Source: JAIVJM01 sp035761505 | GTDB lineage: Bacteria > Acidobacteriota > Blastocatellia > Pyrinomonadales > Pyrinomonadaceae | Direction: 5' to 3' | Length of the DNA: 13,114 bases | Assembly: GCA_035761505.1 (NCBI GenBank) | Contig: DASTQX010000181.1 | Location: forward strand, 1-13,114 | Shown: positions 1 to 7,360 of the stretch, one piece after another | Numbering within the stretch: the stretch's first letter is position 1 | How the letters are laid out: the number at the start of each line of letters is the position of its first letter | Made by a program: the position numbers and the translations under genes | The notes under the pieces: model-generated | Told to the model about the DNA's origin: nothing | The model's database searches: none | What the model saw: only the letters and a program-made list of their open reading frames with translations

Positions 1-101
1 TGACCCCGGTCGGCGGCAGCCAGCCGCACGAGAACTGCCAGCAGTTCCTCGTCATCAACTTCATCATCTCGCTCTTCGGGGTGTTCCCCACCCAGACCTA
101 A
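1..101 (+). CDS. Tail-collar / microcystin-dependent family protein, 3' end only
   Basis: The window opens inside a gene whose frame starts at base 3 and ends with TAA at 99-101. The visible 32 residues include PHENCQQFLVINFIISLFGV and then FPTQT. This matches, position for position, the C-terminus of the next gene (PHNN.QPYLTLNFCIALQGIFP), so the two are paralogues. In the tail-collar/microcystin-dependent (Mdp) family this stretch is the conserved end after the collar domain and its His-rich loop; those parts lie upstream of the window. The family is related to phage short-tail-fibre collar proteins, but in many bacteria it is chromosomal, in tandem sets and of unknown function. The gap to the next start is only 12 bases, so the two genes are very probably co-transcribed. 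Confidence is high for the family and nil for the missing part. Confidence 0.8.
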   Translation, partial: TPVGGSQPHENCQQFLVINFIISLFGVFPTQT

Positions 102-113
102 AAGGAGAAGCAC

Positions 114-638
114 ATGTCCGATCAGTTTCTTGCGGAAATCCGCATTTTCCCCTTCAACTTCCCCCCGACGGGCTGGGCCTTCTGTAACGGGCAGTTGTTG
201 CCGCTCTCGCAGAACACGGCGCTCTTCGCGCTCGTCGGCACGTTCTACGGCGGCGACGGCAAATCCACCTTCGCGCTGCCCAACCTGCAAGGCAGCGTGC
301 CGATGCAGACGGGACAGGGGCAGGGACTGAGCGAGCGCTTCCTCGGCGAACAGTCCGGCACCGAGTCCGTCACGCTGCTCGTCTCCGAGATTCCGATTCA
401 CACGCACAACGTCGCGAACGCCATCACGGTCGCCAACGTCAACGCGCCTTCGGATCAGGTCGTGCTCGGACGCTCGAACGGCGGCAACGCCTACAACGCG
501 ACCATCGCGGGCCTGACGGCGATGGCCCCGCAGGCTCTCAGCCCGGCGGGCGGCAGCCTCCCGCACAACAACATGCAGCCTTACCTCACCCTCAACTTCT
601 GCATCGCCTTACAGGGCATCTTCCCGCAGAGGCCGTAA
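114..638 (+). CDS. Tail-collar domain protein, microcystin-dependent (Mdp) family
   Basis: This 174-residue protein begins at ATG 114, preceded by a good AAGGAGAAG ribosome site. Residues 6-60 are a phage tail-collar domain: AEIRIFPFNFPPTGWAFCNG, then LSQNTALFALVGTFYGGDGK and TFALPNLQG. A His-containing loop (EIPIHTHNV, residues 92-100) and the family C-terminus (PHNN at 150-153, QPYLTLNFCIALQG at 155-168) follow. Length and motif order are usual for chromosomal microcystin-dependent proteins, named from a Microcystis gene responding to microcystin loss. The biochemical role of such proteins is not established; the collar fold occurs in trimeric phage fibres and suggests a trimer or adhesive/structural part. 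No signal peptide is visible. It lies 12 bases after a paralogue, presumably in one operon, and is followed by a hairpin that probably ends the transcript. I see no other phage genes, so a prophage is not supported. Confidence 0.9.
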   Translation: MSDQFLAEIRIFPFNFPPTGWAFCNGQLLPLSQNTALFALVGTFYGGDGKSTFALPNLQGSVPMQTGQGQGLSERFLGEQSGTESVTLLVSEIPIHTHNVANAITVANVNAPSDQVVLGRSNGGNAYNATIAGLTAMAPQALSPAGGSLPHNNMQPYLTLNFCIALQGIFPQRP

Positions 639-650
639 AGGCTGCACAGC

Positions 651-694
651 GGCGCAGGGCCGGAGCGACTACTGCAGACGCCCCGGCCCTCGCC
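651..694 (+). terminator. Hairpin after the tail-collar genes, possible terminator
   Basis: GGCG (651-654) plus AGGGCCGG (656-663) pair with CCGGCCCT (683-690) plus CGCC (691-694), giving a 12-base-pair GC-rich stem with one bulged C (655) and a 19-base loop. It starts 13 bases after the stop of the tail-collar gene. Only a short TTGTAAAAA follows rather than a T run, so intrinsic termination would be weak; it could instead be an mRNA 3'-end stabiliser. Confidence 0.5.
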
Positions 695-797
695 TTGTAA
701 AAACGACATTGAGTTTGCCCGTGAAACTTTCACCCCTCACTCGAAAAGCTCTACCGGCTGCGGCCTCCGCCGCCGGGCCAAATCACCTAGGAGTGTT

Positions 798-3700
798 ATG
801 AACCACCTGATCGCGTCACTCGTTCGCCGCAACCGCAGGGCCTTCTTCGTCAGCCTGCTCTCTTACATGCTGCTTCTGGGCCAGACGGCCCCGCTGGCGC
901 TGGCCTCCAACAGTCCGGCGACACGCGCCGCCGCCTTACGCGCCGCCCTCGCGGGCGAGACGGCGGGTGACGCGCCCGCGCCCGTCGTGACGGCGGCGGC
1001 CCCGGCCCCCGCGCCGCTCGCGCCCGCCGCCGCCGTGCTCGTCCCGACCATCACGGCGACCAAGACCGACACGATTGTCGTGGACGGCGGCAACGACGGC
1101 ATCGCCGAACCGGGCGACCTCATCGAGTACCAGATTACGATCACCAACAACGGGACGGACGCGACCAACGTCACGCTCACCGACACCGTTGACACGAACA
1201 CGACGCTTCAGGGCGGGACGACGAAGGCCACGCCTCTGGCCTACGACGACACTTACAGTGTCCTCGGCAACGTCCGTATTCAGGTGCCTGACGGTGCGAG
1301 CGACCTTCTCGCCAACGACCAAGACCCCGACACGGGCAACAACACGGGGATGACGGCGACCGCCGAGACCAAGAAGAGCGCGCAATGCGGCGCGTGCGCG
1401 ACCGACAACGTCACCATCAACGCCGACGGCAGCTTCTCCTACGACCCGCCGCCCGGATTCACGGGTGCCGACACCTTCGACTACACGGCTTCGAGCGCGG
1501 GCGACACCAACACCGCGACCGTCACGCTCAACGTCGCCGGTATGATCTGGTTCGTCAACGCGGCGGCGGGCACGGGCGGCGACGGGCGACTGACCAGCCC
1601 CTTCAACTGTCTGGTCGGGACGGGCTGCTTCGACACCGTGGCGGCTGACGAGGCGGGCGACAACATCTTCCTCTTCGTGGGCACCTACAGCGACACGGGC
1701 GCGCTCACGCTCCTCAACACGCAGAAGCTCATCGGTCAGGGCGCGTCCGACACGCTCCAGACGATATCCGGCGTCACCGTCCCGCCGCACAGCGACGCGC
1801 TCCCCTCGACCAACGAGCCGGCGGGGACGAACCCGACGCCGCCGACCATCACCTCGACCGCCAACGCCATCAACCTCGGTCAGAACAACGTGCTGCGCGG
1901 CTTCAACGTCGGCAACGTGCCGAACGCCAGCATCAAGATCAACGGTGCGGGCTTCGGCCAGTTGACCATCGGCAAGACCACGGAGCCTGACGTTTCGTTG
2001 GGCGGCACGGGCCGCGCGCTCTCCCTCCAGAACGGCACGCTGGCCGCCACCTCCGGCCTCGGCCCCGTCGCCTCGACCGGCTCGTCGGGCGCGGCGGCTG
2101 TCCTGCTCACGCAGATTACGGCGGGCGCGCTCACCTTCCTCAGCACGACGGTTTCGGGCGCGTCGGCGGGCGGCGTCGAGGTCAACGGCTCGTCGGCTGA
2201 CATCAACTTCGGCAACACGGACGTTGCGGCTGGGACGGACGGCGTCGCGCTGGCGAACAACCCGGCGGGCACGCGCTCCTTCGGCACGCTCTCGATCACG
2301 GGCGGCACGGGCATCGGCTTCCGCCACTTCGATCCGGACGGCGCGGGCGCGGGCGTCGGCGGCGGCGCGGTGAGCGTGACCGGCGCGACCTCCATCACCA
2401 ACCCGGCGGGCGTCGGCATTGACGTTGACAGCTCGAACGCCAACCTTTCGTTTGCCGCGACGACCGTCAACAAGAACTCGACCGGCAACATCGGCGTTGA
2501 CCTGACGAACAACGCGACGCGCACCATCGGCTTCACGTCGCTCGCCGTCACGACCACGACCGGCTTCGCGCTCAACACCAACAACTCCGGCACGGTCAAC
2601 GCCGGCGGCGGCTCGCTCACTCAGTCGGGAGCGGGCGGCGGCGCGGCCTCGCTCACGAACACCGCGCTCGGCCTGACGTTTACGAGCGTCTCGTCAACCA
2701 GCGGCGGCAACGGCCTCATCTTCAACACCGGCAGCGGCACGTTCGCCTCCGGCACGACTAACCTTCAGAGCAACGCGGGCGTCGGCCTCCTGATGTCGAG
2801 TACGTCGGTCGCGGCCAACTTCGGCAACACGACCGTCAACGCTTCGGCTGGCGACGCGGTTGACCTGTCGAACAACACAGGCAACATCACCTTCGCGGCC
2901 CTCAACCTCTCGCCCAACGCGAACCTGCGCGGCCTCGACGCCTCAGGCAACACCGGCACGATCACTTCGACCTCCGGCAACGTCACTACCACCGGCGCGC
3001 CCGCGATCAACATCAGCGGCCCGGCTGGCCGCACCCCGCTCTCGATGGTGCTCACCAACGTGGACTCGACCAACAGCACCTTACAGGGCGTCTTGCTGAA
3101 CCTCGTTTCCGGCAACTTCACCGTCAACGACCCCGGCACGGCCACCAACATCCAGAACTCGACCGGCAACGGCATCGAGGTCACGAACACCGGCGCGGGC
3201 ACGATCAACTTCGGCAACACGACCGTCAACGCGACGGGCAACGCCAACGGCGACGACACCGGCACGGGCATCCGCCTCACCAACAACGCGGCGGCGCTCA
3301 CCTTCGGCGCGCTCACCGTCACGCCCGACTCCGGCGAGCGCGGCCTGTTCGCCAACGACACCGACGCGACCGCCGCGGGTGCTATCACCATCGCCTCCGG
3401 CACGATCACGACGACGAACGACGTGGCCGTCGAGATTACGGGTCAGGCCACCGGCAACCGCACGCCGCTCAACGTCCAGTTGACGACCGTCAACACGACG
3501 GGCGGCAGCGTCGCCACGCACGGCATCGTGCTCACCAACACTTCGGCGACGGCGAGCCCCGGCGGCTTCCGCGTCCTCGGCACCGGCGGCACCTGCACGC
3601 AGGCCACCCCGACCTGCACGGGCGGGCGCATTACGGCGACGACGGGCGCGGGCGACATCACGCCCGACGACAACAACGGCATCGGCGTCCGCGTCGTCAA

Positions 3701-6700
3701 CGCCAACCAAATCTTCCTCACGCGGATGCGGATTGACAACCACCCGAACTTCGCCATCCACGGCTCCGGCGTTGTCGGCTTCAACCTCGACAACTCCGTC
3801 CTCGACGGGACGAACGGCAACGAGTTGGCTAACGAGGAGGGCGTCATCCGCCTGCGCGAGCTGACCGGCACGACCGGCGCAAGCACCGCCTCGAACATCA
3901 CCAACAACTTCATCAGCGGCGGCCAGTCGTTCCAGATTGACGTGCGCAACTTCAACGGCGGCACGCTCGACCGCCTGAACGTGAACAACAATATCTTCGG
4001 CGCGCTCAACAACGCGGGCGACGACGCCGTCCACTTCGAGGGCTTCGGCAACCCCGTCACCTTCAACGTGACGTTCAACAACAACGTCGTCCCGTCGGGA
4101 CGCGGCGACCTCGTTAACTACAACGTCGGCTCGGCGGGCAACAACGTCACGTCCGACTTCGTGATGCGCAACAACACGATGCACAACGTTCACCCGGCCA
4201 TCCTCTCCGGCGGCGGCGGCGTGACGGTGACGATGGGCGGCGGCGCGACCATCAACTCGACCTACGACATCTCCTGCAACTCCATCCGCGGCTCGAAGGG
4301 CTTCGGCCTCCTCGTCGCCAAGACGCTCGGCGGCGGCACGGCGCAGGGCACCATCTTCAACAACCGCATCGGCGTGGATGGCGTCGTCAGTTCCGGCTCG
4401 TCCGAGGCCAGCGGCATGGACGTTGACACGCGCGGCTCCGGCACGCACACCGTCCTCATCAAGAACAATCAAGTTCACCAATGGGCCGCGAACGGCGGCT
4501 TCCAAATATTCAACAATCAGGGCAATGCCACGATGAACGTCACGTTGCAAGGCAACCTGACCAACAACCCGCAATCACCTAACGGACTCGCCGGACTCTA
4601 CGCCGAAGTCGGCGCGCTCGCGGGCGACACCAGCGTCCTCAACATCCTCGTCGGCGGCGCGGGCGCTGCGGAGAACAACTTCGTCGAGGGCGACCCGGCC
4701 AACGCCAGCGACGTGCTGCTGAGCCGCATCGCGGGCGGGGGCACGACCCTCAACCTCTCGCGCGGCGTCTCGGCGGCGAGTACCGTCCAGCAGATCATCA
4801 CTGACAATAACGCCGACCCGGTGGTGGCGGCGAGCGCGGGCACCATCACCTTCGTCAACACCGTCCCGGCGCTCCCGCCCGCGACCGACCAGACCTGCTC
4901 GGCACCGACCGGCGCGGTCTTCTTCGACAGCGAGACAGGCACCTCCGGCGGTATCGGCTCGGTGGAGAACTCCGACATTCCGACCGGGCTCAACGCCGAG
5001 ATGCCGAGCGGCGCACCGGCGACGACGATGGGCGGCGTCACCAGCCAGCCGTTCGTCTCGCTGCCGCGCAACCCGACGACCACGACGACGCAGACCGGCA
5101 ACACGCTCGCGCCCGTCGCGCAGGAGACTGTGACGACTACGGCGACGACGCAGACGCCGCAGGCCGAGCGGGCCGAAATCGCCCCGCCGAAGCCGCCCGT
5201 CATCGCGGGCAACCAGTTGACGTGGAACGTCGGCACGTTGCAGGCCGGCCAGAGCGTCACTATCACCTTCCGCGTACAGGTCAACAACCCGTACACAGGC
5301 GGCCCGAACGTCTCGAATCAGGGCTCGATTACTTGCACCGAATGCGGCGGGGCGGTTCTGACCGACGACCCGGCGGCGGGCGGCGCAGCCGACCCGACGT
5401 TGACGCCGGTCAACTCCTCGCCCGACATCGCCATCAGCAACGCCTCCGGGCCGGAGCCGCCTTCGGGCTCTAACGTCATGGCCTTCACCGTCGTCCTCTC
5501 GAAGCCGTCGGCGACTAACGTCACCGTCAACTTCACGACCGCAGAGGACACCGGCGGCACAGACCCGGCGACCGAGGGCACGGACTTCACGCCGACCACC
5601 GGCACGCTGACCTTCACGCCGGGCCAGACGGTGCAGACCATCTCCGTCCCCGTCCTCGCCGACCTCGACGCGCCCGAACCGGACGAGACTTTCCTCGTCC
5701 AACTGACGGGCTCGACGGGCGGCAATATCACGGACGGCGAGGCCGTCGGCACCATCACCGCCGCGAACCCCGCAGGCACGATTCTCATCAGCGAGATTCG
5801 CACCTTCGGCCCCGGCGGCGCGGGCGACGACTTCGTGGAGATTTACAACAACACGGAGACGCCGCACACCGTCACCGCCTCGGACGCCTCGGCGGGCTAC
5901 GGCATCTTCCGCATGGGCGCGTCCTGCACCGACACGCCGGTGCTGATCGGCACCATCCCGAACGGGACGATCATCCCGGCCAGAGGCCACTTCCTCTTAG
6001 TCGGCTCGCAGTACTCGCTGACCGCGGCTGCCACCGGCAACCTGACGATGTCAACCGACCTCGGCGAGAACTCGAACGTCGGCATCTTCAACACGGACAG
6101 CGTGGCGGCCCTCTCGACGGCGACGAGGCTCGACGCCGTCGGCTTCGCCACCAACACCGGCAACAACTGCGACCTGCTCCGTGAGGGCGGTATCCTCCCG
6201 GCTGTCAACAGCGGCGCGGCGGGGCTCGACCAGCACAGCTTCTACCGTAGCCTGTGCTCGTTCGTCCCCGGCCCCGGCTGCACGGTCGCCAATCCGGGCT
6301 TCCCGTCCGACCGCAACGACAACGCGTCCGACTTCCTCTTCGTGGACACCAACGCGACCGAGGCAGCCGGGCCGACTCAACGCCGCCTCGGCGCTCCGGG
6401 GCCGGAGAACATCGCGTCGGCGCGCGTCAACGACCAGATCGGGGCAGTGCTCTTAGACGCGACGAAGACCTCCTCGGCGGTTCCGAACCGCGTCCGCAAG
6501 CTCTGCGGCCCGGCGGAGGAGTGCGACCCGAACCGCTCGCAGTTCGGCACGATGTCCATCCGCAAGAGGCTCACCAACAACACCGGGGCGACCGTCACGC
6601 AACTGCGCGTGCGGGTCGTCGAACTCACCACCTTCCCACGGCCCGACGGCGCGACCGCCGACATCCGGCCCATCTCGTCTATTGACGTGGTGGCGACGGG

Positions 6701-6947
6701 CGTCAACGATCCGGCGACGTGCGCGGCCAACGGCACCCCGGCGACCGCGCCGTGCGACGTGACGGTCAAGGGCACGACCGTCCAAGCGCCGACGCAAGTC
6801 AACGGCGGCGGCTACAACTCGACGATGATCGTGACGCTGCCCGGCGGCGGGCTGCCGAACGGCGGGTCGGTGAGCTTGCAGTTCCTGCTGGGCATCCAGC
6901 AGACCGGCAACTTCCGCTTCCTCCTCAACGTCGAGACGCTGCCGTAA
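798..6947 (+). CDS. Giant exported beta-helix protein with Calx-beta, lamin-tail-like and new C-terminal domain
   Basis: This 2049-residue protein starts at ATG 798 after TAGGAG (788-793). Residues 1-36 are a Sec signal peptide: basic RRNRR, hydrophobic core LLSYMLLLG, likely cleavage after ALA-36. An Ala/Pro-rich linker follows. Residues 84-143 resemble the first half of a DUF11 beta-sandwich (GDLIEYQITITNNGTDATNV). Residues 144-247 are a cadherin/tandem-95-like domain ending in DTFDYTASSAGDTNTATVTL. From IWFVN (250) to about 1360 is a Gly/Asn/Thr-rich parallel beta-helix with recurring rungs such as NFGNT at 470, 674 and 804. After a Thr-rich linker come the DUF11-like second half (1471-1540, LTWNVGTLQAGQSVTITFRV), a Calx-beta domain (1542-1657), an LTD-like domain (from about 1660, DDFVEIYN) and a C-terminal domain (1875-2049) shared with the next protein. 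Cys pairs such as C197/C200 and C271/C277 suit an oxidising extracytoplasmic site. I see no LPXTG, PEP-CTERM, T9SS tail or autotransporter barrel, so the anchor is unknown. A surface adhesin or matrix role is inferred; lyase activity cannot be excluded. Confidence 0.9.
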   Translation: MNHLIASLVRRNRRAFFVSLLSYMLLLGQTAPLALASNSPATRAAALRAALAGETAGDAPAPVVTAAAPAPAPLAPAAAVLVPTITATKTDTIVVDGGNDGIAEPGDLIEYQITITNNGTDATNVTLTDTVDTNTTLQGGTTKATPLAYDDTYSVLGNVRIQVPDGASDLLANDQDPDTGNNTGMTATAETKKSAQCGACATDNVTINADGSFSYDPPPGFTGADTFDYTASSAGDTNTATVTLNVAGMIWFVNAAAGTGGDGRLTSPFNCLVGTGCFDTVAADEAGDNIFLFVGTYSDTGALTLLNTQKLIGQGASDTLQTISGVTVPPHSDALPSTNEPAGTNPTPPTITSTANAINLGQNNVLRGFNVGNVPNASIKINGAGFGQLTIGKTTEPDVSLGGTGRALSLQNGTLAATSGLGPVASTGSSGAAAVLLTQITAGALTFLSTTVSGASAGGVEVNGSSADINFGNTDVAAGTDGVALANNPAGTRSFGTLSITGGTGIGFRHFDPDGAGAGVGGGAVSVTGATSITNPAGVGIDVDSSNANLSFAATTVNKNSTGNIGVDLTNNATRTIGFTSLAVTTTTGFALNTNNSGTVNAGGGSLTQSGAGGGAASLTNTALGLTFTSVSSTSGGNGLIFNTGSGTFASGTTNLQSNAGVGLLMSSTSVAANFGNTTVNASAGDAVDLSNNTGNITFAALNLSPNANLRGLDASGNTGTITSTSGNVTTTGAPAINISGPAGRTPLSMVLTNVDSTNSTLQGVLLNLVSGNFTVNDPGTATNIQNSTGNGIEVTNTGAGTINFGNTTVNATGNANGDDTGTGIRLTNNAAALTFGALTVTPDSGERGLFANDTDATAAGAITIASGTITTTNDVAVEITGQATGNRTPLNVQLTTVNTTGGSVATHGIVLTNTSATASPGGFRVLGTGGTCTQATPTCTGGRITATTGAGDITPDDNNGIGVRVVNANQIFLTRMRIDNHPNFAIHGSGVVGFNLDNSVLDGTNGNELANEEGVIRLRELTGTTGASTASNITNNFISGGQSFQIDVRNFNGGTLDRLNVNNNIFGALNNAGDDAVHFEGFGNPVTFNVTFNNNVVPSGRGDLVNYNVGSAGNNVTSDFVMRNNTMHNVHPAILSGGGGVTVTMGGGATINSTYDISCNSIRGSKGFGLLVAKTLGGGTAQGTIFNNRIGVDGVVSSGSSEASGMDVDTRGSGTHTVLIKNNQVHQWAANGGFQIFNNQGNATMNVTLQGNLTNNPQSPNGLAGLYAEVGALAGDTSVLNILVGGAGAAENNFVEGDPANASDVLLSRIAGGGTTLNLSRGVSAASTVQQIITDNNADPVVAASAGTITFVNTVPALPPATDQTCSAPTGAVFFDSETGTSGGIGSVENSDIPTGLNAEMPSGAPATTMGGVTSQPFVSLPRNPTTTTTQTGNTLAPVAQETVTTTATTQTPQAERAEIAPPKPPVIAGNQLTWNVGTLQAGQSVTITFRVQVNNPYTGGPNVSNQGSITCTECGGAVLTDDPAAGGAADPTLTPVNSSPDIAISNASGPEPPSGSNVMAFTVVLSKPSATNVTVNFTTAEDTGGTDPATEGTDFTPTTGTLTFTPGQTVQTISVPVLADLDAPEPDETFLVQLTGSTGGNITDGEAVGTITAANPAGTILISEIRTFGPGGAGDDFVEIYNNTETPHTVTASDASAGYGIFRMGASCTDTPVLIGTIPNGTIIPARGHFLLVGSQYSLTAAATGNLTMSTDLGENSNVGIFNTDSVAALSTATRLDAVGFATNTGNNCDLLREGGILPAVNSGAAGLDQHSFYRSLCSFVPGPGCTVANPGFPSDRNDNASDFLFVDTNATEAAGPTQRRLGAPGPENIASARVNDQIGAVLLDATKTSSAVPNRVRKLCGPAEECDPNRSQFGTMSIRKRLTNNTGATVTQLRVRVVELTTFPRPDGATADIRPISSIDVVATGVNDPATCAANGTPATAPCDVTVKGTTVQAPTQVNGGGYNSTMIVTLPGGGLPNGGSVSLQFLLGIQQTGNFRFLLNVETLP
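2205..3232 (+). repeat. In-gene beta-helix rung repeats with exact DNA copies
   Basis: A 26-base stretch at 2817-2842 (encoding NFGNTTVNA) recurs without a mismatch at 3207-3232, exactly 390 bases or 130 codons later. Its first 15 bases (AACTTCGGCAACACG) also occur at 2205-2219. Around these lie diverged copies of a module reading roughly inFGntTv.a...g.gvdLtnn.g.itFgaLtv, consistent with turns of a beta-helix. The exact nucleotide identity suggests recent duplication or gene conversion inside the gene rather than protein-level selection alone. Confidence 0.65.
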
Positions 6948-6966
6948 GGCCGCCCTCGGAACAGAC

Positions 6967-6995
6967 CCGCCCCGGCCCTTCAAAGGCCGGGGCGG
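6967..6995 (+). terminator. First hairpin after the giant gene
   Basis: CCGCCCCGGCC (6967-6977) and GGCCGGGGCGG (6985-6995) form a perfect 11-base-pair stem with a 7-base loop, 20 bases after the stop codon at 6945-6947. No T run follows. It probably acts with the stronger hairpin just downstream, or protects the mRNA end. Confidence 0.6.
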
Positions 6996-7007
6996 ACTAA
7001 TACCTTC

Positions 7008-7056
7008 AGCCCGCGCCGCAAGAATCGAGATTCTTGCGGCGCGGGCTCTCTCTTTT
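7008..7056 (+). terminator. Strong rho-independent terminator of the giant gene
   Basis: The left arm AGCCCGCGCCGCAAGAA (7008-7024) is exactly complementary to TTCTTGCGGCGCGGGCT (7031-7047). T7025/A7030 extends this to 18 base pairs closed by a CGAG tetraloop. The stem is followed at once by CTCTCTTTT, the pyrimidine/T tract expected of an intrinsic terminator. This isolates the giant gene's transcript from the downstream gene. Confidence 0.9.
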
Positions 7057-7092
7057 GCGCCGCGACTCCGGCTTAAGTATCGGACTCGGTAA

Positions 7093-7121
7093 TTGACGTG
7101 CCCGGCGGCGCGTGGTAATTT
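7093..7121 (+). promoter_or_regulatory. Sigma-70-type promoter for the 701-residue protein
   Basis: TTGACG (7093-7098) matches the -35 consensus in five of six positions. After an exactly 17-base spacer comes TAATTT (7116-7121), which keeps the three most conserved -10 bases (first T, second A, last T). It sits just behind the strong terminator and upstream of the gene at 7361, implying independent transcription and a leader of about 230 bases. Start-site position is predicted only. Confidence 0.5.
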
Positions 7122-7360
7122 TCGCGGCACCGAGTTTCTACACGGAAATTAAACCGGACGGGCAGAGAGGCTTCACACAGTCCTTTTCAGAAGAGGCCGC
7201 GATTCCGGCGGCGCTACCTTTTGACCGCCCGCGCGCCCCGGATTCTACCGCCCTCGTGCACGACCTCCTCGCCGGAGAAGACTGAAATACCGCACAGTCC
7301 CGACGCGCCGCCTCCCCCAAGAGAGGGGATTACAAGAATTCAGCAGGAGGATTTGCCCCA

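Larger units (their letters stand above)
6948..7360. other. 413-base intergenic region between the two exported-protein genes
   Basis: The gap holds, in order, a GC hairpin (6967-6995), a strong intrinsic terminator (7008-7056), a sigma-70-type promoter (7093-7121) and a long leader up to the AGGAGG ribosome site at 7345-7350. The stretch 7122-7340 has no convincing gene. One plus-strand open frame ends with TGA at 7283-7285 and reads like protein (FYTEIKPDGQRGFTQSF...), but it has no credible start or ribosome site and its third positions are less GC-biased than the real genes. It may be a decayed gene end or chance. Confidence 0.6.

Noticed and set aside
1..638. Prophage remnant suggested by tail-collar domains
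   Set aside because: No other phage structural, integrase or lysis gene is visible. Chromosomal tandem collar-type proteins of the microcystin-dependent family are common in such bacteria.
936..2327. Minus-strand open frame of 463 codons opposite the giant gene
   Set aside because: It is very rich in Arg, Ala, Val, Glu, Asp and Gly with no recognisable domain. It is the stop-poor shadow expected opposite a GC-rich Thr/Asn/Gly-coding gene.
4900..5060. Possible relation between the NSDIPTGLNAEMPSG stretch of the giant protein and the NEDIPSETNAPA stretch of the second protein
   Set aside because: The match is a few residues in low-complexity linker-like sequence and may be chance; too weak to call a shared element.
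3081..5990. Two abutting minus-strand open frames (3081-4574 and 4575-5990), each over 470 codons
   Set aside because: Both have the same biased Arg/Val/Asp/Ala composition and lie entirely inside the well-supported giant gene. They are frame shadows, not overlapping genes.
7138..7320. Minus-strand 60-codon frame in the 413-base gap
   Set aside because: No ribosome site, no recognisable motif and low-complexity Arg/Ser/Ala content.
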